Shown here one piece after another: positions 43,540-51,941 of a stretch of 64,000 nucleotides of DNA. Under the pieces are notes generated by a model that was given only the letters and a program-made list of their open reading frames with translations, was not told the origin of the DNA and ran no database searches. The translations under genes and the position numbers were made by a program. The DNA is from Arthrobacter sp. ZGTC131 (GTDB taxonomy: Bacteria; Actinomycetota; Actinomycetes; Actinomycetales; Micrococcaceae): contig NZ_PJIK01000001.1 in the NCBI RefSeq assembly GCF_002929275.1, forward strand, positions 372,001 through 436,000, in the 5' to 3' direction. Position 1 is the stretch's first letter. The number at the start of each line of letters is the position of its first letter.

Positions 43540-44458
43540 AGCGGATCCTTGGGTCGAGCCAGGCGTAGAGCAGGTCCACCAGGAGGTTGGCAACCACGAA
43601 AATCAGCACAAACACGCTGACGATCGCGACGATGGTGGGGCCTTCGCTGCGCAGGATCGCCTGGTAGAGCTTTTGTCCCACGCCGGGAACGTTGAAGATC
43701 CCCTCGGTGACAATCGCGCCGCCCATCAGTCCGCCGAGGTTGGCGCCGAGGTACGTGGCCACGGGAATCATGGAGTTGCGGAGAATGTGCGCGAAGACGA
43801 CCCGTGGGCGTGAGAGGCCCTTGGCGGTGGCCGTCCGGACGTAGTCGGCGTTCATGTTCTCGATCACGGATGCCCGTGTGAGCCGGAGTACGTAGGCGAA
43901 GGACACCAGTCCCAGGACGAACGCCGGCAGGAGCAGTGTTCCCCAGGTGACGTTCGCGCCGACGGTGGGTTTGGCCCACCCCAGCTGAACGCCGACCACG
44001 AGCTGCAGGACAAAGCCAAGGACGAACGTGGGAATGGCGATGACCACGAGCGACGTAATCAGGACCGTGGAGTCAAAGAGCTTGCCCTTGCGCAGGCCGG
44101 CGAAGAGGCCTGCGGCCACGCCGAACACGCCCTGGATGACCAGGGCCTCGATGGCGAGCATTGCCGTCACGGGGAAGACCCGGCCGAGGGTGGCGGCGAT
44201 GGGTTGGCCGGTGAAATCGTTGCCGAGGTTGAAGGTGAACAGGTTCTTCAGGAAGAGTCCGTACTGGACCCAGAACGGTTCATCCAGGTTGTACTGCTGA
44301 CGCAAGGCGGCGATCACGGCAGGGTTGGGCTGCCTGTCGCCGAACAGGGCTGCGATGGGGTCTCCCGGGAGGGCGAAGACCATGTAGTAGACAAGCAGGG
44401 TGGTCCCGAGGAAAACGGGAATAACCTGCAGCAACCGGCGGAGGATGTACTGGATCAC
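43529..44458 (-). CDS. oligopeptide ABC transporter permease, DppB type (operon A)
   Basis: This 309-residue permease has six helices. N-terminal MIQYILRRLLQVIPVFLG and LPGDPIAALFG are typical of DppB, and the EAA loop is RTATAKGLSRPRVVFAHILRNSMIPV. Standard family length (300-340), unlike its 513-residue counterpart in operon B. It overlaps the DppC-type gene by 11 bases. Confidence 0.92.
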   Translation of the reverse strand: MIQYILRRLLQVIPVFLGTTLLVYYMVFALPGDPIAALFGDRQPNPAVIAALRQQYNLDEPFWVQYGLFLKNLFTFNLGNDFTGQPIAATLGRVFPVTAMLAIEALVIQGVFGVAAGLFAGLRKGKLFDSTVLITSLVVIAIPTFVLGFVLQLVVGVQLGWAKPTVGANVTWGTLLLPAFVLGLVSFAYVLRLTRASVIENMNADYVRTATAKGLSRPRVVFAHILRNSMIPVATYLGANLGGLMGGAIVTEGIFNVPGVGQKLYQAILRSEGPTIVAIVSVFVLIFVVANLLVDLLYAWLDPRIRYDK

Positions 44459-44531
44459 AGCACGTCCTCCCCGGAGCTTGCGGAAATAATGTGGGGGATC
44501 ATGGGACAGCTTTCATGCCGGATTCATGGCT

Positions 44532-44565
44532 ATGGGGGCCCGGCGGTGTTCTGCCGGACCCCCAT
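44532..44565 (-). repeat. intercistronic stem-loop after the operon A binding-protein gene
   Basis: ATGGGGGCCCGGC (44532-44544) and GCCGGACCCCCAT (44553-44565) pair over 13 positions with one mismatch and an eight-base loop. It lies between the binding-protein stop and the first permease. It has no U-run, so mRNA stabilisation or partial attenuation is more likely than full termination. Confidence 0.65.
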
Positions 44566-44596
44566 GAGCTAACTGATCTGGAGTGTTTCCAGGGGA

Positions 44597-46282
44597 CTAC
44601 TTGGCGGTGATGTTGTAGTACTGGATCACGCCGTTCCAGCCGCTGTCCACGTTGCTGACATTCTGGCTCCACACGGCCTGGCGGGCCTGGTACCAGAGCG
44701 GCAGGTTGGGCAGGTCCTGGAAGAGGACCTCCTGGGCCTGGGTGAACTTCTTGTTCGCCTCGTCCGTCGACTTCGCCCCAAGGCCCTCCGTGAGGAGCTT
44801 GTCGAACGCAGGGTTCGAGTAGTCCTCGTAGTTCGAGCTGGCGCCGGTCTTCAGAAGCGGGCCGAGGAAGTTGAACAGCGACGGGTAGTCCGCCTGCCAT
44901 CCTGCGCGGGTCAGGCCGGGGAGGGTCTTGGCCTTACGCAGGTTCAGGATTTCAGCAAACTTCGCGAAAGGCTGGCCTTCGGCCTGGATGCCGAGGTTGT
45001 TCTTGAAGTTGTTCGCTACGGCGTCGATCCATTCCTTGTTGCCGCCGTCGGTGTTGTAGGCGAGCTGAAGGGCCTTGGAGGCGTCGTACGGCTTGATGCC
45101 ATCAGCCTTGGCCCACAGTTCCTTCGCCTTGGCGGCGTCAAACTTCAGGACCTCGGAACCGGCGACATTCTCGTTGTAGCCGTCGATGACGGGGGCGGTG
45201 AAGTCCTTCGCCGGGATGCGCGTGCCGTTGAAGATCACTTTGGTGATTTCTTCACGGTTGATGGCCATGGAGAGTGCCTGGCGGCGCAGCTTGCCTGCCT
45301 CGCCCTGGAAGTTCGGGTTGTAGCCCGGGATGTTCAGGGTGGCGTTGCCGGCGTAGGCCTTGTTCAGGTGGTTTTCCGGGAAGTCGGTCTCGTACGTCTT
45401 CAGCGCATTGGTGGGCAAAACGTCGGTCACGTCCAGGTTGTTGGCCTGGATATCCGTGTATGCGGGGCCCGGATCGGTGTAGAACTTGAAGGTCACGCCG
45501 CCGTTCTTGGCGGCACGGGGACCGCTGTAGTCCGCGTTCTTGACCAGGGAGATGGACTGGTCATGGACCCAGGCGCCTTCCTTGGCCAGCTTGTACGGGC
45601 CGTTGCCCACCGGGTTCTCGCCGAAGGTCTTCGGGTCCTTGATAGCAGCCGAGGGCAGCGGGTAGAACGCCGAGTAGCCGAGCCGGAGCGGCCAGTCGGC
45701 CTCGGGCTGGGTGAGCTTGACCTGGATGGTGGTGTCATCCTTCAGGACCAGGCCGGACATGGTCTGGGCGGTCGGAGCAGGAACATCCTTGTCCTTGCCG
45801 TCGGCGCCCTTCTCGGTCTTCACGGCGCTGACGTCCGCGTAGCCCTCGATCGACTCGAAGAAGGTTCCGTTGTTCTGCAGGTTGGTGCTCAGGGCCGCGA
45901 AGTTCCAGGCATCCACGAAGCTCTTGGCAGTGACTTCTTCGCCGTTGCTGAACTTGGTGCCGCTCTTCACTTTGATGGTGTAGTTCTGGCCATCAGTGGA
46001 TTCGATGGACTCAGCGAGCGCGTCTATGGGCTTGCCGTTGGGGTCGTAGGCCCGCAGTCCTTCAAACAGCAGTTCGACGACGCGTCCGCCGTAGACCTCG
46101 TTGGTGTTGGCCGGCAGGAGCGAGTTTTGTGGCTCGTTGCTGTAGGCCGTAATGACCTTGCTCGGGTCCCCGGCGCCGTTGCTGGCACCTTGAGTGGTAC
46201 CACCTCCGGCTCCGCATCCGGTCAGGGCAAGAGCGGCGATTGCCACCATGCCCAGTGCTTTGGAAGTGCGCGAAAAACGCAT
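44597..46282 (-). CDS. peptide-binding lipoprotein, ABC family 5 (operon A)
   Basis: This is a 561-residue family 5 (DppA/OppA) solute-binding lipoprotein. The signal peptide is MRFSRTSKALGMVAIAALAL with lipobox LTGC (Cys about 23). The binding fold shows VVELLFEGLRAYDPNGK near the N-terminus, an AESIESTDGQNYTIKVK segment and LSMAINREEI about residue 330. ATG 46282 follows GGAGG by four bases. First gene of operon A; the promoter and a CRP-like palindrome lie at 46358-46388. Confidence 0.92.
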   Translation of the reverse strand: MRFSRTSKALGMVAIAALALTGCGAGGGTTQGASNGAGDPSKVITAYSNEPQNSLLPANTNEVYGGRVVELLFEGLRAYDPNGKPIDALAESIESTDGQNYTIKVKSGTKFSNGEEVTAKSFVDAWNFAALSTNLQNNGTFFESIEGYADVSAVKTEKGADGKDKDVPAPTAQTMSGLVLKDDTTIQVKLTQPEADWPLRLGYSAFYPLPSAAIKDPKTFGENPVGNGPYKLAKEGAWVHDQSISLVKNADYSGPRAAKNGGVTFKFYTDPGPAYTDIQANNLDVTDVLPTNALKTYETDFPENHLNKAYAGNATLNIPGYNPNFQGEAGKLRRQALSMAINREEITKVIFNGTRIPAKDFTAPVIDGYNENVAGSEVLKFDAAKAKELWAKADGIKPYDASKALQLAYNTDGGNKEWIDAVANNFKNNLGIQAEGQPFAKFAEILNLRKAKTLPGLTRAGWQADYPSLFNFLGPLLKTGASSNYEDYSNPAFDKLLTEGLGAKSTDEANKKFTQAQEVLFQDLPNLPLWYQARQAVWSQNVSNVDSGWNGVIQYYNITAK

Positions 46283-46357
46283 TCCGCCTCCTATGAGTTG
46301 TGGGAGAGATTCAGGGATATCTTTTGCATCCCCGCAGTCCAGGCACAGGCGTGTCAC

Positions 46358-46388
46358 TGTGACGTGGGCTACATATGCAGGAAGCCTA
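46358..46388 (-). promoter_or_regulatory. operon A promoter with CRP/GlxR-like palindrome at the transcription start
   Basis: Minus-strand TAGGCT (46383-46388) is followed nine bases later by TGTAG-CCCACG-TCACA (46358-46373). The same arrangement stands before operon B. It suggests that a CRP/GlxR-type regulator bound at the start site represses both operons. Confidence 0.5.
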
Positions 46389-46512
46389 CCCGCAAGTAGT
46401 CCAAATAGTGGTACTCCGTTGCCAAACCGTGACCGGGTTGGATTGGCTGCCGTGGCAGACTTCAACTCACAAGTTACCGACTGGTACTATACGCCAGGAA
46501 ATGTGGCGCAGA

Positions 46513-48345
46513 TTACTCTCCGACTGCCAGCAGCTGCGCACGGAGTTCACGCCGTTCGCGCTGCTTTTCGGGATCCGGCAGCGGAACGGCGGCCAGCAGG
46601 CGCTGGGTGTAGGGCTCCTGCGGGTTCCGCAGGATCTGGTCCCGCGTCCCCTGCTCCACGATGCGGCCGCGCTGCATGACGCAGATGCGGTCCGCCAGAA
46701 CATCCACGACGGCGAGGTCATGCGTGACGAAGAGGCAGGCGAAACCGAGCTCCTGCTGGAGGTTCTGGAACAGCTCAAGGACCTTGGCCTGCACGGACAC
46801 GTCCAGCGCCGATGTGGGCTCATCGGCCACCATCAGCTTGGGCTTGAGTGAGAGGGCGCGGGCAATACCCACGCGCTGTTTCTGCCCGCCGGACAGCTCA
46901 TGCGGGTACCTGTTCCGGTAATCACGCGGCAGCTCCACCTGGTCCAGCAGGGCTTCAATCCGTTTCTGCAGGTCAGGACCCTTCGCCACCCCGGCCAGGT
47001 ACATCGGCTCGCCGATGCTCTCGCCGATGGGCAGGCGCGGATTCAGGGACGAGGAGGGGTCCTGGAAGACCATTCCGATGTGCCGCCTGACCTGATGGAG
47101 CTGTTTCCCGTTCTTCTTGGCCGCGGAAATGTCCTGCCCCACGACGCGCATCGAGCCGGCCGCGACCGGCAGCAGTCCCACGGCCGCACGGCCGATGGTG
47201 GTCTTGCCCGATCCGGACTCCCCCACGAGCCCCACCACCTGCCCGGGGTAGATGGTCAGGTTCGCGCCCTCAACGGCCCGGAAGGCGGGCACGCGGCCCT
47301 GTTTCGGGTACTCGATGGCCACGTCCGTCAGTTCGAGGACCGGCTCGCCTGCGGGCCGCGCAGCCTCTGCGGCGGCAAGGGCCGCTGCGTTCTCGCGTTC
47401 GCGGCGGAGCAGTTCGTCGTGGTCCACCGACTCGAGCTCGGCGTGGGTGGCGGCGGCTAGGGCGGCCGTCACGTCCACCTCCGTTTCGGCGTCGGTCCCG
47501 CCCTGGCCAAGGTGCGGCACCGCGGCGAGGAGGGCCTGGGTGTAGGGATGCTGCGGATTGTGGAAGATCTGGTCGGCCGTGCCGGTTTCCACGATCAGGC
47601 CCCGGCGCATGACGGCGATCCGGTCGGCGAGGTCGGCCACGACGCCCATGTCGTGGGTGATGAGGACGATGGCGCTGTCGAGCTTGTTGCGCAGGTTCCT
47701 CATGAGGTCAAGGATTTCCGCCTGCACGGTGACGTCCAGAGCTGTGGTGGGTTCGTCGGCGATCAGCAGTTTGGGGTCGCAGGACAGCGACTGGGCGATC
47801 ATCGCGCGCTGGCGCTGGCCGCCGGAAAGCTGGTGGGGGTAGGACCTGAAGGCCTTCTCCGGGTCCGGGAGCTCGACCAGGTCCAGCATGCGCAGTGCGC
47901 GTTCGCGGGCTTCGTCGGGCGACACTTCGTTGTGCAGGCGCACTGTTTCCACGATCTGCGCCCCCACGGTGTAGACCGGGTTCAGCGCGGTCATGGGCTC
48001 CTGGAAGATGACGGCGACGTCCTTGCCGCGGACGCTGCGGATGTTGGCGGCGTCCGCTCCCAACAGTTCCTTGCCGGAGAGCCTGACGCTGCCGGAAACC
48101 CGGCTGTTGCTGGGCAGGAGGCCCAGCAGGGCCATGGAGCTGGCACTCTTGCCTGACCCGGACTCCCCCACGATGGCCAGCACCTCTCCCGCGCGGACTT
48201 GGTAGTTAAGTCCGACGGCGGCCGGAACCCACTTCTTATCCACGCCGAAGTCGACGCTCAGGTCGCGCACTTCAAGCACCACCGCGCCCTTTTCACCCGG
48301 ACCGGAATCGGCACCGGCGGGGTCTGGGCTGATGTAGTCAGACAT
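46513..48345 (-). CDS. dipeptide/oligopeptide ABC transporter, double ATP-binding subunit (operon B)
   Basis: This is a 610-residue double ATPase. The N-half has GESGSGKSA, LSGGQRQR and ADEPTTALD; the C-half (about 320-600) has GESGSGKTT, LSGGQKQR and ADEPTSALD. An Ala/Glu-rich linker (about 275-325) joins them, longer than in the operon A protein. It belongs with the permease genes at 49080-51757, from which it is separated by a gene on the opposite strand, so it probably has its own promoter. Its own end lies 230 bp from the operon A binding-protein start. Confidence 0.9.
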   Translation of the reverse strand: MSDYISPDPAGADSGPGEKGAVVLEVRDLSVDFGVDKKWVPAAVGLNYQVRAGEVLAIVGESGSGKSASSMALLGLLPSNSRVSGSVRLSGKELLGADAANIRSVRGKDVAVIFQEPMTALNPVYTVGAQIVETVRLHNEVSPDEARERALRMLDLVELPDPEKAFRSYPHQLSGGQRQRAMIAQSLSCDPKLLIADEPTTALDVTVQAEILDLMRNLRNKLDSAIVLITHDMGVVADLADRIAVMRRGLIVETGTADQIFHNPQHPYTQALLAAVPHLGQGGTDAETEVDVTAALAAATHAELESVDHDELLRRERENAAALAAAEAARPAGEPVLELTDVAIEYPKQGRVPAFRAVEGANLTIYPGQVVGLVGESGSGKTTIGRAAVGLLPVAAGSMRVVGQDISAAKKNGKQLHQVRRHIGMVFQDPSSSLNPRLPIGESIGEPMYLAGVAKGPDLQKRIEALLDQVELPRDYRNRYPHELSGGQKQRVGIARALSLKPKLMVADEPTSALDVSVQAKVLELFQNLQQELGFACLFVTHDLAVVDVLADRICVMQRGRIVEQGTRDQILRNPQEPYTQRLLAAVPLPDPEKQRERRELRAQLLAVGE

Positions 48346-48424
48346 GTTGGGGTTTTCCTTCCACCCGTGCCGGCGGAGCAGCTGAGATTAGTGCTGCGGC
48401 CGGGATTCCTGAATTATTGGGGGC

Positions 48425-49054
48425 ATGAGCACTGCGCCGCATGCCGAAAACGCTGAAGTATTCAAAGCCCGCACCAATAGGTGGTTCGCCGGGCTGTCCT
48501 GGCTCGTCGCCGGCGTGGGCATCGCCGGCATTGCATTGACGGGAGGGGCCGGGGCCCTGATCGGCGCGGGGCCCCTGCTGCTCATCGCCTACCTGGGATG
48601 GCTGTTGTTCTGGCGCCCCGCGGTGGTGGTCCACGATGCGGGAGTCAGCCTCGAAAATCCCTTCCGGTCCATAGTGGTGCCGTGGGAGGCCCTGGTGCAC
48701 GTGGACACGCGCTATGCGCTGACCCTGGTCACGCCGGGCAAAAGCTACGGGGCGTGGGCGGCGCCGGCGCCCGGCATCTGGGGCGGCCGCAACGCCCGCC
48801 CCGAAGATCTCCAGGGCCTGGCAGGCAGCACGTACGGTCCGGGAAATTCCGTGCGCCCCGGCGACCTGAAGAGCACCGACTCCGGCCAGGCCGCGCAACT
48901 GGTGCGCGTCCGCTGGCAGGAGCTGGTTGAATCCGGGGCGCTCGACGCCGGAAACGCCGAGACCACCGCCGTGGCCGTGAGGTACCGCTGGGCGGAACTG
49001 GCGGTCACCCTGCTGCTGGTCGCACTCAGCTTTTGGGGTGTGGCCCTGGCGTAG
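48425..49054 (+). CDS. PH-like domain membrane protein inserted in peptide transporter operon B
   Basis: This 209-residue protein has two membrane helices near the N-terminus (about 20-40 and 45-62), a bacterial PH-like stretch (VVHDAGVSLENPFRSIVVPWEAL) and a C-terminal helix (about 188-207). It lies on the plus strand between the DppC-type and ATPase genes of operon B. Function unknown; nothing in the sequence links it to peptide uptake. ATTATT/AATTAT about seven bases before the ATG could be a weak leaderless -10. Confidence 0.6.
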   Translation: MSTAPHAENAEVFKARTNRWFAGLSWLVAGVGIAGIALTGGAGALIGAGPLLLIAYLGWLLFWRPAVVVHDAGVSLENPFRSIVVPWEALVHVDTRYALTLVTPGKSYGAWAAPAPGIWGGRNARPEDLQGLAGSTYGPGNSVRPGDLKSTDSGQAAQLVRVRWQELVESGALDAGNAETTAVAVRYRWAELAVTLLLVALSFWGVALA

Positions 49055-49079
49055 CGGCCGGCGACGCTCGGAAGGCATC

Positions 49080-50219
49080 TCAGGCTCCCCTGGTTCCGCC
49101 GGCTGCCGATCCGTCTGCCGCGGTTCCGTCCATGGCCGCCACAGGGGTCTTTTCGGGCGCCATCGGGGCACCCGTGTCCTTGGCCTTCTTGGCGTTGAAC
49201 TTCTTCTGGCGCGGATCAAAAGCGTCCCGCAGCCCGTCTCCGATGAAGTTGATGCTCAAGCAGATGAGCACGATGAAGACGCCCGGGTACCAGAACAGCC
49301 AGGGTCGGGTGGAGAATGCTTCCTGGTTTTGCGAGATCAGCAGGCCAAGGGAGGTGTCCGGGGATTTAACTCCAACGCCCAGGTAGCTCAGGGCCGTCTC
49401 GGTCAGGATCGCGGCTGACATCGTCAGTGTGACGTTGACGATCAGGACGCCGACGGCGTTGGGCAGGATGTGCTTGAAGATAATCCTTGCGTTGCTCGCC
49501 CCGGAGATCCTGGCGGCGTCCACGAACTCACGTTCGCGCAGGCTCAGGAATTCCCCCCGCATGAGCCGGGCCAGGCCCACCCAGCTGACTAGGCCGAGGA
49601 AGATCCCCAACGCCAGGACAGCGTTATTGCTGGTGAACGCCGACAACCAGTTTCCGTCATCCCTGTTGCCCGCAATCTGCCCCATCACCGCGGCAAGGAG
49701 CAGGGCGGGAATGATGATGATGACATCCGTCAGCCGCATCAGGATCGCCTCCACCCAGCCCCGGAAGTAGCCGGACAGGGCTCCCACGATGACGCCGATG
49801 AGCCCTGCGATGAGCCCGATGACCACCATGATGGTGATCGATTGCTGCGCGCCCCGCATGGTCATTGCGAACAGGTCACGTCCGATCCGGTCCTGGCCGA
49901 ACGGGTGTTCCCCCCAGGCCAGCGGAAAAAGCGACGCCGTGGGTACGCCGTCGTTCACCAGTGGCGACACTTCCTCGTGGTCGTATTTCCACCAGCCTGG
50001 AATACCGGCGTACCCCACCGAAGAAAATGCCGCGACGAGGATCAGTGCGAAAACAATGAGTCCTACGATGGCACCCGCGTGGCCCAGGAACCTTTTACGG
50101 ACAATTTGTCCCTGGCTGAGGCCCTTGGCTTCGATGATTGGCTCGATTCCCGCGGCGGGCGGATGCTTGAGGCTCGCCTGCTCGGCCATGATTTCATCCT
50201 GCTGACTCGGCTGGCTCAT
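49080..50219 (-). CDS. oligopeptide ABC transporter permease, DppC type (operon B)
   Basis: This 379-residue permease has a long cytoplasmic N-tail (about 1-40), six helices, the HPFGQDRIGRDLFAM motif after helix 1 and the EAA-like loop DAARISGASNARIIFKHILPNA. It has an extra Ala/Gly-rich C-terminal tail (from about 345). It overlaps the DppB-type gene by four bases (ATGA). Confidence 0.9.
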   Translation of the reverse strand: MSQPSQQDEIMAEQASLKHPPAAGIEPIIEAKGLSQGQIVRKRFLGHAGAIVGLIVFALILVAAFSSVGYAGIPGWWKYDHEEVSPLVNDGVPTASLFPLAWGEHPFGQDRIGRDLFAMTMRGAQQSITIMVVIGLIAGLIGVIVGALSGYFRGWVEAILMRLTDVIIIIPALLLAAVMGQIAGNRDDGNWLSAFTSNNAVLALGIFLGLVSWVGLARLMRGEFLSLREREFVDAARISGASNARIIFKHILPNAVGVLIVNVTLTMSAAILTETALSYLGVGVKSPDTSLGLLISQNQEAFSTRPWLFWYPGVFIVLICLSINFIGDGLRDAFDPRQKKFNAKKAKDTGAPMAPEKTPVAAMDGTAADGSAAGGTRGA

Positions 50220-51757
50220 GCTTTCACCCTTACTCGTGGATCAAGTGCGGAGTAGGCAAGGTCCGCGATCAGGTTGAATGCCATGGCCGTGATGGCCACG
50301 CAAACGAACACGCCCATGACGGGATTGGGGTCGACATGTTCGATGCCGTCGAAAAACAGGAACCCCATGCCGCGGACGGAGAAAACCCGTTCCGTGATGA
50401 CGGCACCGCCGATGAGGGCCCCGATGTCGAAGGCGACGATCGTGGCTATCGGAATGAGGGCGTTGCGGAATGCGTGCCTCATGACGACAGTCCGTTCGGA
50501 CAGCCCCTTGGCCCTCGCGGTCCGGATGTAGTCCATGTTCATGATTTCCAGCATCGAGGCGCGCGTGAAGCGTGTGTATCCGGCCAGTGAAATGAGGATC
50601 AGCGCCGAGGTGGGCAGGATGAGGTGGGTGAACGAGTCCAGGCTCAGGACCCAGAAATCGCCTTCGATGTTAGGGGTGGTGGCGCCGATGGTTGCGATGG
50701 GCCGCCCGCGGACCCTGCTGTTGTCGAAATACGTGGGCCAGGCCTGCATGAAGCGGTCCAGGAGGATCAGGAATCCCACAAGGAAGGAAGTTAGTGCGGC
50801 CGCCCGCATGGACTGGCCACGGTCGTAGCCCCCCACGAAGTAACCGATGGCCACGCCGACGAGAACGGTTGCGATCGCGAGGAGGACGATCATCAGGAAC
50901 GTTGCCTGATTGAGCAGCGGCTGGATGGCGAAGTACGCAACAACGCCCACGCCCACGGCGATAAGTGCTGACTGCAGCGCCTTGCGGTTCTTCAGGCCAG
51001 CGGTGAGAAGAGTGACGGCGTAGGCGAGCCCGACACCGGCGATGGCGATGACCACGGGCCCTAGGCCCGGCGTCTTGAACCAGAGCGTGACCGAGAAATA
51101 GATAAGGAGGGCAGTGACCACCGCAAAAACGATGCCTCCGGTCAATACCCGCCGCCTGGTGTCGCCGCCGGCGACGATGGCGGCGACAATTCCCAACACT
51201 CCGCCAATCCCTATTGCCGCCGGCAGCGGAATTTCAGGGTTCCGAAGAAAATTGTTAAAACCGATGGCGCCGAATTCCTTGAGGAGCACGGCCACCCAGA
51301 AGATCGGCAGCGAGAAGAACAGGAAGGCCATGAAGGTGACGCCGTAGTCCAGGGTGCTGTACTGGCGAAGCGCCGTGATGATTCCCAGCGTGATGCCCAC
51401 GAGGATGGCGAGGACTGTGGCGGCCGTCACGAGTGTCAGCGTCTGGACGAGGGCGTGGCCCAGGGCATCGGTAATGGGCTGGTTCGCCGTGTTCCGGCCG
51501 AGGTCGCAAGTTCCGGCGAACGGGATCAGGCATTGCGAGGCGCCGGCGAGCCATTTGAAATACCGGATGGGCGCGGGCGTATCAAGGTCCAGCAGGTTTG
51601 AGCGGGCCTCCATCAGTTGCTCCCGGTTGGGAGCATTGCTGGCACGGAGTTCAGCCAGTGGATCCCCTGACGCCGCTGTCAGGAGATACACGAGGAATGA
51701 TGCGCCCAGGAGGATGAGGGCGGCGGTGACGAGCCGCCGGACGATATAGGTCAACAT
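50216..51757 (-). CDS. oligopeptide ABC transporter permease, DppB type with extra membrane block (operon B)
   Basis: This 513-residue permease is half as long again as the usual 300-340 residues. N-terminal MLTYIVRRLVTAALILLGA, GDPLAELRAS and the last helices with the EAA loop RTARAKGLSERTVVMRHAFRNALI are standard DppB. Between helix 3 and the distal half (residues about 177-335) lies a block of about six additional hydrophobic segments with no known motif. A four-base overlap with the DppC-type gene indicates coupled synthesis. Downstream of the binding-protein gene at 51942-53705. Confidence 0.9.
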   Translation of the reverse strand: MLTYIVRRLVTAALILLGASFLVYLLTAASGDPLAELRASNAPNREQLMEARSNLLDLDTPAPIRYFKWLAGASQCLIPFAGTCDLGRNTANQPITDALGHALVQTLTLVTAATVLAILVGITLGIITALRQYSTLDYGVTFMAFLFFSLPIFWVAVLLKEFGAIGFNNFLRNPEIPLPAAIGIGGVLGIVAAIVAGGDTRRRVLTGGIVFAVVTALLIYFSVTLWFKTPGLGPVVIAIAGVGLAYAVTLLTAGLKNRKALQSALIAVGVGVVAYFAIQPLLNQATFLMIVLLAIATVLVGVAIGYFVGGYDRGQSMRAAALTSFLVGFLILLDRFMQAWPTYFDNSRVRGRPIATIGATTPNIEGDFWVLSLDSFTHLILPTSALILISLAGYTRFTRASMLEIMNMDYIRTARAKGLSERTVVMRHAFRNALIPIATIVAFDIGALIGGAVITERVFSVRGMGFLFFDGIEHVDPNPVMGVFVCVAITAMAFNLIADLAYSALDPRVRVKA

Positions 51758-51875
51758 GGTGAGTACCTCTGATCTGGTGACCGGGGATCCGCCCGGTCAG
51801 CTCGCCGTCGTGGTTCTCCGCCGCGCACGGACCCGTTAATCGTCCAATGCGGGGCGGTCGCCTTGGCGCTAGAAA

Positions 51876-51908
51876 GCGCCGGGACCGTGGTGCTGGTAGT
51901 CCCGGCGC
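51876..51908 (-). repeat. intercistronic stem-loop after the operon B binding-protein gene
   Basis: GCGCCGGGAC (51876-51885) and GTCCCGGCGC (51899-51908) form a perfect 10-bp stem with a 13-base loop. It is placed like the hairpins after gluB and the operon A binding-protein gene. Confidence 0.65.
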
Positions 51909-51941
51909 CTGAACTAGCCCGTCAGGCCTGGGCCCGGAGGC

